Shown here one piece after another: positions 40,155-51,794 of a DNA stretch of 64,000 nucleotides (position 1 is its first letter; every line of letters starts with the position of its first letter). Made by a program: the position numbers and the translations under genes. Location of the stretch: assembly GCF_933775445.1 (NCBI RefSeq), contig NC_065874.1, forward strand, positions 1,552,501-1,616,500, in the 5' to 3' direction. The notes under the pieces were generated by a model, which was not told where the DNA came from, ran no database searches, and worked only from the letters and a program-made list of their open reading frames with translations. Origin of the DNA: Argentina anserina. Its lineage: Eukaryota; Streptophyta; Magnoliopsida; Rosales; Rosaceae.

Positions 40155-42779
40155 GATTTTTTTTCACCAACAGTCCCTCAACTCTGGTGTACCTACCAAT
40201 GTGATACTTCAACTCTCAATCGTACAAATGTGATACCCAGACTCTAGTATTGCTATCATTGAAGTACTTCCGTCAGTTTTTTTCAACTTCTCCGTCATCT
40301 TGGTGACGTGACAAGTATGTAAGACCCACAAAGAGGGTTAAAAGACAAAATTAACCCCATTTGAGAGGAGCAATGTTTTTCTCGCCCTTTACCTTGAGAA
40401 ATACACCCAACAATTCCAATTTTGGCGCCAATTTTCCCTCCCTACTCCTTATTCTCTTATCTAAACTAAAGAACTACCGCCAACCAGTCGACCACAATCT
40501 GATAAAACCTAGATCAATCTTATTTTCTATTTTTACCCTAGCACTTGTTAAACTAACAGAATAAATATAGAAATTTATATGGAATATCTCATTTCCACAA
40601 TCTCATAAGAATATAGAAACACATAACTTAACGAAATTCAACTACATGTTTAAGTACCATTTGTTCTTACAAGCAAAAATCATGGCAGATCAACATAAAA
40701 GGTGGCAACTAATGGTACTTAAACATGTATTTGAATTTCGTTAAGTTATGTGTTTCTATATGATAGGAGCACTTTGTGCGACGTTCTTAACATGTTTTTA
40801 CCTCAATTTTTACTTTGTTTAGCCCTTATCGTTGTACTATTGAGTCATTGAGTCGTAGTAAGAGTCTTGGGCGGTATTAGATGTATTTTTGTGCTTACAT
40901 GAGTTAAAAACGCATAATTGGTCTAGAGTCCTAGTTTGACTAGGAATCATTGTTAGGTTTTGAAACTAATTATCTCTTACTTATGATTTTATTTTCTTAT
41001 TTTCAGATTGGATTGAAGAGATAATTAAAGAAAAAAGATGGAGTCAAGTCATGCAACAATTAAATAGAAGATGATCATTAAAGGCATAAAACATGGCATG
41101 TTTTAGGGATTAAAGCATGACATGTTTTAGGGATTAAAACATGGCATGTTTTAGGGAATAAAACTTTCCATGATTTAAGGGATTAAAACATGGCATTATT
41201 ATAGAAAGAAAGAAGCAATTTCAAACCCTCAATCTTTCCTCTATATATACATGGTTTCACCTCTCAAATATCATCACTTCTCATTTGCATTCAAGAGCCA
41301 AACCTCTACCAAAATACTACCTCAAACATCCTTCACCAAAACAGCAAGCTATTCTCCCCCATATACAAATTCCATCTCCACCGAAATCACCATTGAAGAC
41401 ACACCTCCAAGGTTCCTACAACGTGTGATTCTCACAACTCTTCTCCACGGGTTTGTTCGTTTTTGATTTTTTACAATACTTTGTCTATGAAGATTGTAGT
41501 ATGATGTTTGTGTGGGATTATTGTTTTGTATTAAGAATCAAAATTTTCAGATTGTTTTATTGGATTTTTGGTTCTTTGCCAAATTGATGGTTTCCTATAA
41601 TTAATGAGTTTGTATTTCTATTATTGTGTTCTAATCATCTTTCTCATACTTTTAGATAATTTTCAGATATGTGCATATGAATTTAGTGCTTGGATGCAGT
41701 CCCTAAGATTGTGTTTAAGTGCTAGATTCATCAACCATATTGACACAAATCGAATCATGTCCTAAGTAGGTTCGGTTTGTGTTGATTAAAAGTGGTAAAA
41801 ATTCTGGAAATTTGCATGTGAAACCATGGTGGGTGACGCCATACATGAAACATGTCTCCAACAAAGATTTGGTGCTTAAATGTAATCTTATTTGATTTTC
41901 ACTCTAAGTGTTATTGAATTTGATTGCATGCAAATTTAGATTAGGCTCTAAGTCAATCTAAATGTTAATTGAAATCTTGCATGATTAGATGTTCCCCTAA
42001 GGCTCTAATTGTATTGGTGTCTAAAAAGTATGTAATTGGTCAAATTAGAATGCATGATAGGTTTGAACTTGTAATTATGTGGTGTAATGGTAAATTTGGT
42101 TTAAGTTTGTTAAAGAGAAGTCGATCATGTAAATAGTAATTTAGGTTTTATTTTAGTAGCTAATAATCAATCTCAAACCCCCCATTATTTGTTAACACTA
42201 AAAGTTTAGAGTTCCCTTCAATTCCCCGGAAAGAACGATCTCTGCTTATTCTATACTAACGATGATGTTTTACAGGGTTTATTAGAGACGTTTTAATAAA
42301 ACGCTCTATCACTATATTCTTATGAGATTGTGAAAATGAGATGTTCCATATAAATTTCTATATTTATTCTGTTAGTTTAACAAGTGCTAGGGTAAAAATA
42401 GAAAATGAGATTGATCTAGGTTTTATCAGATTGTGGTCGACTGGTTGGCGGTAGTTCTTTAGTTTAGATAAAAGACACAAATTAAGGAGTATGGAGGGAA
42501 AATTAGCGCCAAAATTGAAATTGTTGGGTGTTTTTCTCAAGGTAAAGGGCAGGAAAAATATTACTCCTCTCAGATTGGGTTAATTTTGTCTTTTAACCCT
42601 TTTTGTGGGACTCACGTACTTGCCACGTCACCAAAATGACGGAGAAGTTGAAAAAAACTGACGGAAGTACTTCAATGATAGCAATACTAGAGTCTGGGTT
42701 TCACATTGGTACGATTAAGAGTTGTGGTATCACATTGGTAGGTACACCATAATTGAAGGGCTGTTGGTGAAAAAAACTC
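40155..42779. mobile_element. Foldback/Mutator-like element with ~510 bp inverted arms
   Basis: The ends are GATTTTTTTTCACCAACAG and the reverse complement of GAGTTTTTTTCACCAACAG. They are flanked by the 9 bp duplication TATTTCAAT (40146-40154 and 42780-42788), which fits Mutator-type insertion. The left arm runs from 40155 to 40661 and the loop is about 49 nt (40662-40710). The right arm is 40711-40760 plus 42317-42779, because a solo LTR interrupts it. Without that insert the element would be 1069 bp, almost all inverted repeat. No transposase is present. Its transcript could form a long hairpin. Confidence 0.9.
40761..42311. mobile_element. Solo LTR (1551 bp) nested in the foldback element
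   Basis: It begins TGATAGGAGC, ends GCTCTATCA and is flanked by CTATA on both sides (40756-40760 and 42312-42316). Removing it with one CTATA restores perfect pairing of the right arm with the left arm. It has a TATATATA stretch near 41241 and an imperfect repeat of GGGATTAAAACATGGCATG at about 41085-41190. It is unrelated to the other LTR family here. No interior or PBS is seen, so solo LTR is the best reading. Confidence 0.8.
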
Positions 42780-42788
42780 TATTTCAAT

Positions 42789-44600
42789 ATTGCACGCACT
42801 TATTGCACTACGTATGTCTTGACGCGCTTGTAAGAGAAATACATGTGTATTATGATTGATGTTACGTGCAAACTACTACAATTCCTATATTATGATTCAT
42901 TTTCACGAGTTCAACGTATGAATCATTGACCCAATGATTGCGACAAGATCGAAGTGTATATCAGATTCGTAGAGTAGACTTTGATGCAATACGTACAAAT
43001 AATTGTACATAGAGTTTTGAAGCTTTAAAAGTTTATAAATGGAGAAAACGTAAATTGTTGGTAAGATGCTCAAATTTGTTATCTAAGAACAATCAAACTA
43101 CTCGTAGCGAAGTATAGATAATCAAATTATCAATTATCAGTTACTGAAAAATATAATAAATTAGCATTTCTCGATCCGTAACTTTTATTTATCAGTTTAT
43201 ATTTAGTATTCTGTTATTGTTTACAAGTATGATTTACTTCGACCAAATGGTCTAATAATCATTTGTAGTTATAGATGTTGGCTCGAGAGAGAGAATCATA
43301 GAGAATAATCAGAATATTATGGGTGGGTTTTGAGTGTTTTTTTTTTACAAAAAATGGTGGACGGGTAGGTCTACCACTCCAGGTCCGGTAAGTAGATACG
43401 TTACATGTCCTGCTCATGTGGTGTTTTTCACATGAAGATGATTGAATTAGAGACCTCATATTATCATAAATATCACATCAGCATGCAGATGCAGCATGCA
43501 TTAAACCTTGTTCATACGTTTATCACATTGTGCAATTTACAAATATTATTAAAAAAAGCATCGATCAGACAGTGATTCCGCCAAGGTGTTTGTTGGAAGT
43601 CTCCTATAATAAGCAGAAAAATCTGGAGTAACATGGGAGGCAGAAACCCCAATCCAGGGAGGATCGATGGTTCAACATTAATAAACTTGGTAAAACCCAT
43701 GAATACATCGTTGAGTAGATGGAGTTGTTACACCTATTCACTATTTTATGCCCTAGTCAGCCATTTTCAAAATGAAAATTAAACATAGAAATATAGATGA
43801 TTCTTGATCAGAAAACGAGTAACGTACAGAAATCATTTTATCAAATTTTCCACGAGTTTTCTAGAAGCAGAACATGATTCGTGCCTATAACATGAGTCAT
43901 GAGGTATGGCTATTATAGATGGAACATGATCTTAACATTTAGGTTCATAATTTTGACCTATCCACTCATAAACTGAATTGAAACGCATATAAAAGGTCCT
44001 TGGTTATCAATTCATCGAGATTACCTACCTCTATGATTAAGAGTATTTACTTTTATTTTAGACTAGTAAAAGAAGAGGAAGTTGTAAGAAAATTATACAC
44101 TTTAGTTTGTTGAAGATCCCGGGTACCTATCCGTTTCTAAGACAAACATTTCAATGATATTGACGGACCCAAATCGTTTATATTAATGACTCCTACTTAG
44201 TGTGGTAGGTCATACACGTTCAATCAAACGTGTGAAAACAAGAAGAAATCATTTTGCAGGAAAATGCCGACCCAGAAAACTTTTGTTTTTGAGCTAGCTA
44301 GCTGATCAATCAAAACCTAATAAGTCACCACCATATAGAGCAATAGTCACCACCACAGAGTAATAATTGATCATGGTATCACTATCCCAATAAATTTTGG
44401 TTTTTGAGACTATATATAGACACATGTACTGGGACGAGAATACTTTGTTTATTTATGGATTAGAAATATTGTCCGATAATTATAGTTTGGAATAGAATGA
44501 AGAACATCTATGTAATATAAATTTTTTTTTATATTGGTAATCAATGAGGAACGGTAGAATCACAATGGGTTCAATTGAAAGTGTGAACGTATCAAAAAAA
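42789..44600. other. Intergenic, no recognised gene
   Basis: AT-rich DNA with a T run near 43339-43348 and a few short open frames without family features. From about 44590 it becomes similar to 50515-50700, the start of the duplicated block. Confidence 0.4.
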
Positions 44601-44939
44601 ATGAAAGTGTGAAAGGACATGATACAAAAGTCTAGGATGGCATCAATTAAACTATTATTATGACATTTTCTGATTGTCTAACTAATCAGACACTCATGCA
44701 TGACTGAACCATAAGCCCATAATCCATGTTGTGCATAGATTCCACAGTAGCTTGAGGAAATCGATTATTATTTACTAAATACTAAGCATACTGCGTTCGG
44801 TACTGTTCACGCTACAGTAACATACTGCAATGCGAGCCTTTAAAATAAGGACCCCTATTTTCCGTATTATTACCTCACTGCCAATACACCCGCAGCAAGG
44901 GCCACTTGCCTAGTGCTCACAATTTAGTGAGTCTAAAAC

Positions 44940-46665
44940 ATTGTTCGTGTCATGGGTTTTTGTTCTAGTATCCGCCCAGGGTCACTGGTGGGTAATTTCG
45001 AAAAGCGGCAAGTCCCTCTCAATCCGCCTTTGCATGAGTTCCATTCCATTCGTTCTTGAATGAAAGGATACAGTCGCCTGCGGTGTTCAGGAGGTATTGG
45101 ATCCCTCTTTACTGGCGCCCCATTAAATTCAACATCTGCATATACATCTGTGTATGGTCACTTCAAATTGCATCAAATTCTAACCCATCTAGCATGACAT
45201 AGGATTCATGATTTAGCCAAAATATGATCCGTATTTTCAGCCAAATATAAGATATATCCACCAAAAGATAAATATATGAACAACAATGTGTATTCGAAAG
45301 ATTAGAATTTAATTAGAACCAAAGGAAGGGAATTGGTATAAGAAATTATATAAAGCGAATTAACAAGTCATGAACTCACAATCCTATTGATTGGTTGGCT
45401 GTTCGGAAATTGCAAGGTTCGACATCCAACCCTGACATTTGGAGTAATTGACAACAATATTTTAAAAAACTCGCCTCAAGGCTCACATGAGGCTTAAGTC
45501 TACTTACATAACGTCTATGTTTTTCAGTATAGGTACCGATGCTTAAAAAACGTACGTCTTTTATGCCTTATGTTACATTTTTCACGCCTTTTACACATTT
45601 TATTACGCCTTAGAAAATAATATTTTTAGGTATATTTTTATATTTATTTATAGAATGTGTTTAATTTGATGAAAACTATCTAAAATGTTTGGATTATGAA
45701 TTTCATTATCTCTAAATGCAATAAATTGGTAAGTTCTTATATATATTTGTTCTTTTTATATGTAATTATATATTTACACATTTAACTACTGTTTTTTTTT
45801 AATAACATAAGTTTTACGCCTTATGCACCTCAAGTTTTAAGACTTAAGGCTCTCAAGAAAACACATTGGATACGCATTCGCTTTTTAAAACATTAATTGA
45901 CAAGGACATTTCAAATAAGAAAAAAGTTGTAATCATACAATTATCCTAATCCAAACATTTGTAACTGGCCTAAACGTACACTATTCATCAGCAATTCACT
46001 AATTCTACAATTACACAATATGCAGGTACTAGTATCACAATAAAATCTTACCTTCATGTTGATCGATTGGGTTCCCGGAAGTCTCAGCGTTCAACTTCCA
46101 AGCCCTACGAGCTGGCGTTGTTGACAAAGACCTAAAAATAAAATAAATAAATAAATTCATTCATACTCATAAATTTTTAACTGTTTTATTATTAAATTCA
46201 TGACAGTATGTAAGTATATATCCAGAATTGCATATCAACATATAATTTTATTTGCAATCGGAGAGGCTTCAAGTATTCAGGCTAAGGTCATGATTCAGGT
46301 CCTAGTGTGAAGGGTGAGTAAAAGATTTAAATTAGTATGTTGCATAATGCTATGTTTGTATTAGTCCTAGAATAGGTTAATTTTTTCTTTTTTCAAATTT
46401 AAGCTTATCACTAGAGATTTTTTTTTGACCACATGTTAGCTTTGAGTTTCAACTCATAACTTCTTATCTAAAAAACAAGAAAAATATGTACTGGTTATTT
46501 TGGCCACATAAATTTTTATAAAACTTATTGATTTGACATAAAAAACATATAATTTTATTTAAATTTGATATTTATCATGGGCTATGAGTTACCTTCGTTC
46601 TTTTGTCGGAGTCTAGTTCTGACCTCCTGTCTCCATTTAATAGTTTCTGGGCGTGCAAAAGACAT
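44940..46665 (-). pseudogene. Duplicated block copy A: decayed small-exon gene
   Basis: The minus strand shows pieces matching copy B at 48220-49012. A possible first exon is 46665-46593, with donor GAAG/GTAACT. The next begins after CGCCAG at about 46118, encodes G-N-P-I-D-Q-H-E and ends in a GT donor. The third, around 45380-45440, encodes P-N-S-Q-P-I-N-R, but its acceptor AG has become AA. The terminal piece lies at about 45130-44940. Intron 3 has also been lengthened by the 45455-45893 insertion. I take it as a non-functional copy; the family is not recognised. Confidence 0.4.
45455..45893. mobile_element. 439 bp inverted-repeat element in copy A
   Basis: The ends, AATATTTTAAAAAACTCG and the reverse complement of CGCTTTTTAAAACATT, form a short inverted repeat. 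The 10 bp TAATTGACAA occurs on both sides (45445-45454 and 45894-45903). Copy B has no such insert at the matching site. The length of the duplication is uncertain because AATT/TTAA overlap the ends. It carries no coding sequence. Confidence 0.6.
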
Positions 46666-46852
46666 CTGAAAGTTGAATTTTATTTCAGTTAAAAATTTGA
46701 GGTATTTCGAAATAATTAAAATAAATCAAGAGAGAAGGGAGTTGATCGATGGCGAAATCAAAATCAGATTCGAGATCGGTTGTTGTTAACAAAGAATTCC
46801 CTGTTCCAAACAAAACCTAGCTAATACATAAGGCCGCATCAATATATGACTC

Positions 46853-46918
46853 ACCTTTCTGTTGGTCGTAGGTTTTCAGGAAATTGCAAGGTTTGATATC
46901 CCCAACCCTGATATCTGC
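46853..46918 (-). pseudogene. Isolated exon of the block A/B family
   Basis: After an AATTGCAG acceptor, the minus strand reads D-I-R-V-G-D-I-K, with Y-D-Q-Q-K before an AAAG/GTGAG donor. This resembles both exon 2 and exon 3 of copy B. Its position upstream of the copy A first exon means either an extra exon of copy A or the stump of another copy. Confidence 0.35.
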
Positions 46919-47925
46919 AATTGTTACAACAGAATTTCAAACACTGTAAGAATACGGAAAAAAAAAATCTTTTACAAGATCGATTGACAGTTGAGAACAA
47001 GTGCAGCTTCTCGTTTGTTGTCCATCAATTCCAGAATATACCACGTGTCACCATTTTCTTATTTTAGTAAAGGGAAAAGAACATATATGCGTGCCATATA
47101 GTTGTCCTCATCAATGAAGATGCATGAGAATCGACGAGGCATTCAGAATTACGTGGGCTGCATGTTGTCGGTCATGTTGGTCCTGAATAGTGAATACTGA
47201 TGAAGATGGATATGCATGGATGATTAGTTGATTACTCCATATATATTCTGGATTCCCTAACCTAACCGATATTTGTACATTATACAGTTAATATAAAGAC
47301 GAATTTTGGTCTTGCAGAGAGTTTAAAATTGCATCGGTCGAGTTGGTTTATGTTTACTTTTACCTAAACATAACATGTTAACCAAGCTAACCATGAAACA
47401 TTTTTGTGGTATGAGGGTGATATTTTGGATCTCCCGTAGTTTAGATTTTGTGAACGTATTTTAATTTGTTTCTATTAGATCGAAGTACGGTTTAGGTAGT
47501 GTTATACATGACGAATTGTACAAGGACAACTTTTTCTCCTGCGATAAGGAACTCACCTTCTGAATTCTCTTTTTTTCTTCCGAAGAAGACTGACTCTTCG
47601 TTTATATAACGTGGGCTTTAGGGTTTAGAAAATATACGTCAATTTTCTTCCAATGCAAGTCTAATAACAAATTAACCTCAAAAAAGTGCATTATTTATGG
47701 TATGTTTTGGGTAGCACGTCGTGAATATCCATTATTTGCGACGTGCAATTGTTGTACGCCGTAAAAGAGGTGTTGTGAACTGTAGAAAAAACCCACATTT
47801 CGTCTAGTGTTCTTAATCTTCTTTATATGGATCACGTACATATATTAGTAGCTTCACGTACATTATACGGATCACATCCATTAATCCATATAATCAGTTA
47901 ATAGTGTTCCCCACTTTCCATCAAC
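46919..47925. other. Intergenic, no recognised gene
   Basis: No coding region, RNA gene or repeat is recognised in this AT-rich stretch. Confidence 0.4.
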
Positions 47926-48000
47926 TCTTTAGCTTCCACATAATAATAAACAAAGTAGCACATATAGCATTGGCGTTGACAAGTAGCATTACAGTAGTAG
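47926..48000 (+). pseudogene. 5' end fragment of a KIC-like EF-hand gene
   Basis: TTCCACATAA, then AACAAAGTAGCACAT and ATTGGCGTTGACAAG, line up with the 5' UTR and first codons of the EF-hand gene at 51438 (TTCCACATAA, AACAAAGTTACACAT, AATGGCGTCGAGAAG). The ATG has become TTG. Immediately after this the sequence switches to the 3' side of block copy B, so it is a chimeric duplication junction. Confidence 0.55.
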
Positions 48001-48219
48001 CTTGAGTTCCTTGATTACCATGCTCACAATCTAGTTAGTCTAAAATGTTGTTCATGTCATGAGTCTCTCTTCTAAAGAGAGTAGTTCAAGAGTCTCTCTA
48101 GCGGGTTTCAATTCTTGGATTGAAAATCGGCGCGTTCCTCATTCGCATGAGTCGCCGCTCTTCTTGAATTGCTTAAATGAGAGGATGCGGTCGCCAGCGT
48201 TGTTGAGGTGCTTGATCCA

Positions 48220-49012
48220 TCACCTCTGTCTCAGAGACTGCAACACCTGCATATACATGTGTGTGGTTACTTGAAATATATTCAAACCCATCTGGTATGA
48301 CATAGGATTCATGATTTAGCCAAAATATGACCCCTAATTTCACCCAAAAACAAAGACACATTCACCCAATAAAGATAAAAATATGATCAACAATTCGTAC
48401 TCAAAAGCATAGAAATTGGTATCTGATGGGGAATTGATCACAGATTATATAACAAGCCATGAACTCACCATCCTGTTGATCGGTTGGCTGCTTGGAATTG
48501 CAAAGTTCGACATCTCAACCCTGACATCTAGAGTAGCTGACAAGGATATTTAATTAAAAAGATTGTAATCATACAATTTTATGAATCCAAAGATTTTGTG
48601 ACAAACAAACACACCAAAAGACTACTCATCACTCTTCAGCAATTCACTAATTCTACAATTCCGCATATTGAAGGTAACAATTTTGAACCAGGTTATACGA
48701 GTGTCACAATAAAATCTCACCTTCCTGTTGATCGATTGGGTTCCCAGAAGTTGCTAGATTCCTGAGAATTGCAGGGCAGAACCTCCCATTCATGATAACC
48801 TTGCCACGAGCTGGCGATGTCGACAAACACGTACAAATAACATAAATAAATTCATTCATATCCACATAATTCTTAACCAAAAAATAAAACATTGATCTTT
48901 TATTCAAATTTGATAATTATTTTCGGCTACCAGTTACCGTCATTTTGCCGTCGGACTTTAGTGAAAAATTCCAGTCTCGCTTTCCTAATATCTGGGGTAC
49001 AGAAGGAGCCAT
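48220..49012 (-). CDS. Duplicated block copy B: candidate four-exon small gene, 79 aa, unrecognised
   Basis: Exons 49012-48938, 48799-48721, 48527-48469 and 48246-48220 join in phase (240 nt with stop), with GT donors and AG acceptors at every junction. The peptide starts M-A-P-S-V-P-Q and is 79 residues long. Exons 2 and 3 have similar ends (P-I-D-Q-Q-E before GAAG/GTGAG; P-I-N-R-M before ATG/GTGAG), as if an exon had been duplicated. There is no signal peptide or known domain. Copies A (44940-46665) and C (50749-51060) are decayed relatives. The phase match favours a real gene, but the short exons could also fit by chance, and the terminal exon might be read further in another frame. Confidence 0.35.
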
Positions 49013-49146
49013 ATCTGAAAGTTGGAAATCAGGATTTGATATGAGGGCTTTCAAAATCAAAACAAGAAGGAATCAGATCAGAGATCGTTGACAAGAATTT
49101 TTCTCTATTTTAACACTCCAGTGGGAAGTTTATTGGATCAGCTGCC

Positions 49147-49875
49147 TCAGTGTTGCTCACCCCCACCCCAAGGGGTGATATCACCACCCAGTGAGAAGTT
49201 GCCGTGTGTTATAAATTATACCTATGTGTAATCATGGTTAATGACTGGGAACGGGAATAAGAAATTACATAATATTGTTTGCTTTTATGTTTCATAGTTT
49301 ATTATATGAAGATCGATCGAACAGTTCCCAACCATGTCCATGTGCTTTGATCAACCTCCTAATTCGTCCATCCTCACCATCATTTGATTCATTTCAGGCA
49401 TACCAGAAGTCCCAGAACCCATTTAGCCTCAAAATCTTTGAATTTTTTGAAAGAATAATCAGAGTCTCTTTATGGGTTTTTTTACTTCAAACAACTTTTT
49501 CCACAATGAAATTATCGACCATCAATTAGCACAAAACTAAATATTGAGCAGCCCGCACAAGGAGATCAGAAATTAGTTCTGGGTTTATAAAAGAGTTTGG
49601 TTTTAGAGTATAAGATTTGTTAGTTGGGTAGAAGAAGGTGTGAAACTAAGTGGGTGGGAGATGACGCATTGAGGGCTTGAGGCTAATCATCAATAGTTGC
49701 AGAGTTCCAAATTTGGTAGAGAGAGAGAGTCATAAATAAAATTAATATTTAAAAAATATTTATCTGATAATTAACTTAACTTAACCATGATTACCCATAG
49801 ATATAATTTATAACACACGACAACTTCTCACTGGGTGGTGATATCACCCCTTGGGGTGGGGGTGAGCAAAACTGA
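49147..49875. mobile_element. TIR element with TTGCTCACCCCCACCCC ends
   Basis: The left end, TTGCTCACCCCCACCCC then AAGGGGTGATATCACC, and the right end are inverted repeats of about 75-80 bp. They extend through CAACTTCTCACTGGGTGG and TATAATTTATAACACAC to the ATCATGGTTAA stretch. The interior is about 550 bp with no transposase. Outer boundaries are approximate and I could not identify a clean target duplication. Confidence 0.7.
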
Positions 49876-50748
49876 ATCCGCTTATGGTGGTGCCATGTTT
49901 AGGGTTAAGACGCCCTCCCTACCAACCACCACTCAAACTCAGTTTCTTCTACCCTATCACGTCCTCTTTCTTTCTTTGTTCGGTTTAAGCTCTCTCTTAC
50001 AAATATTGTCTTAACTGCTGTACACAATGATTGAGAGAATCAGTCGCAAAAGCATAATGAAATTATAAACCAAATCTGCTCATATGCGAGGCCATTTCGC
50101 ACAAGCATGCATAGTGGTTTCAAGAAGCAGGCTAGCTAGTGTTCGATAAAAAGTATACGTACAACTTTCATGCAATCATAACTATGTTGTCACTAGAGTA
50201 CGACCCCAACGACAATTAAACATCAATAAGAACTTTTAATGTAGTGGAACTGGACATCAGATTTCATCAAGCCTAAAATTGAGACACCATAACAAATCAT
50301 ATTATGTAAAATTGAGACACCATAACAAATCATATTATGTAAAATTGAGACATCCCTTTCCTCCTCTAGCTAATTATTCCTACAGATATATAAGAAAAAT
50401 TATATTAGTGATCAAGTGATCGAGGAACATGAATAATTGGAGAAGCCACACGTGCATGAAGCAATTGTAGAATGAATAGAATCACAACGGGGTAAACATT
50501 CTCAAAGCGATGAAGAGTGAAAGGACATGATACAAAAGTCTAGGATAGGATCAATTTAACTATTATTATGATATTTTCTGATTGTCTAAGACACTGATTA
50601 CTGAATTATATGCCCATATTAATCCATCTTCTGCATAGATGCCAAAGTAGCTTTACAATAGTAGGATTAGTACGTAGCTTGAGGAAATCGATTATTATGC
50701 TCACAATTTAGTGAGTCTCAAATGTTGTTCATGTAATGGGTCTCTGTT
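49876..50748. other. Intergenic with block C 3' flank
   Basis: A 31 bp direct repeat (an AAATTGAGACACC-containing unit) lies at about 50275-50350. From about 50515 the sequence matches 44595-44770, the 3' flank of block A. No gene is recognised. Confidence 0.4.
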
Positions 50749-51060
50749 CTAGAGAGTATATATGGGTCCAGGGTTACCCGCCAGGGTTTCTTGTATTAAG
50801 AATCTGCATGTTCCTCTCGATGAGTCCGCCTTTGCATGAGTTCCATACGTTGTTGAATAACAGGCCGGATGCAGTCGCATGCGTGGTTGAGGAGGTGGTG
50901 CTTGATCGTTAATTTCCTCATAGTTTTCAACACCTGCATATACGTACATTAATTTGTGTGTGGTTAGTTGGCTACTTCAAATTGCAACAGATTCAACCCA
51001 TCTAGCATGACATAGGATGATATGAATCATATGATTCAAAATTTAACCATAATGTGACCC
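50749..51060 (-). pseudogene. Duplicated block copy C: terminal exon only
   Basis: After a CCTGCAG-like acceptor (exon from about 50933) the minus strand matches the terminal part of copies A and B. The similarity continues through intron sequence to about 51060 (CATCTAGCATGACATAGGAT). Beyond that it is replaced by the promoter of the EF-hand gene at 51438. Exons 1-3 are missing, so this is a truncated copy. Confidence 0.5.
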
Positions 51061-51351
51061 GTAAAAAGAGGAAAACAACGCCTTCGAGTTCGATTTCAGA
51101 ATTGATCTTTTGATCATGAAACCGTTAGATAATGGGCGTTTTCTTGTACTTATGCTGCCCATGCAGCAATGCCACTTCTCAGACCAAACTTTAGTTTTAT
51201 CTACAATTTCGTGGTAGCTTCCCATGCAACTTCCAGGAAGGAGAACTTCTTTTAATTTAAAAATAGTATGTTACTATATGCCGAGATGATCAAATGATAC
51301 CAGAACACATTAAATTTAAGTCTGATTTTATCTATATCTTCGATTCACATG

Positions 51352-51359
51352 TATATAAA
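51352..51359 (+). promoter_or_regulatory. TATA box of EF-hand gene 1
   Basis: TATATAAA lies about 80 bp upstream of the start codon, at a normal plant TATA-to-ATG distance for a short 5' UTR. Confidence 0.6.
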
Positions 51360-51437
51360 TAGTGAATAATGTTTCAATCTTCTTCTCATCACTCTTAGTT
51401 TCCACATAACAGCTAGCAAACAAAGTTACACATCGCA

Positions 51438-51794
51438 ATGGCGTCGAGAAGTGGATTAGTTGTGTTTGAGGATTCGTTTCCGACGATGTTGGAGAGGTTA
51501 GGAAACGAAGGATTTATGAGGGAGTTGTGTAATGGGTTCAGTCTGCTGAAGGACGAGAAGAGAGAGGTGATCACGTTCGAGAGCTTGAAGAGGAACTCCG
51601 CGCTGCTGGGATTGCAGGGGATGAGTGATGAAGAAATTAGGTGTATGGTGAGAGAAGGTGACTTGGATGGAGATGGATGTCTGAGTGAGATGGAGTTTTG
51701 TACTCTCATGTTTAGGTTAAGTCCTACTTTGATGCAGATTTCTCAGGAATTGCTGGAGGAGGCCGTAGTAGCTAGTAAGCAGGTTCCGAAATAA
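51438..51794 (+). CDS. KIC/PBP1-type single EF-hand calcium-binding protein 1, 118 aa
   Basis: Intronless frame with one canonical EF-hand loop at residues 75-86 (D75, D77, D79, G80, E86). It is preceded by the family motifs G-F-M-R-E-L-C-N-G-F, I-T-F-E-S-L-K-R-N-S and L-G-L-Q-G-M-S-D-E-E, and followed by E-F-C-T-L-M-F-R-L-S-P. This layout (about 110-130 aa, no introns, one EF hand) is that of Arabidopsis KIC, which regulates the kinesin-like protein KCBP, and of PBP1, a PINOID-binding protein. Which partner this copy has cannot be told from sequence. The paralogue at 54785 is in the same orientation. Its promoter contains a CTTCCCATGCAA and AGGAGAACTT stretch (51216-51250) shared with the paralogue. 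Confidence 0.9.
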   Translation: MASRSGLVVFEDSFPTMLERLGNEGFMRELCNGFSLLKDEKREVITFESLKRNSALLGLQGMSDEEIRCMVREGDLDGDGCLSEMEFCTLMFRLSPTLMQISQELLEEAVVASKQVPK

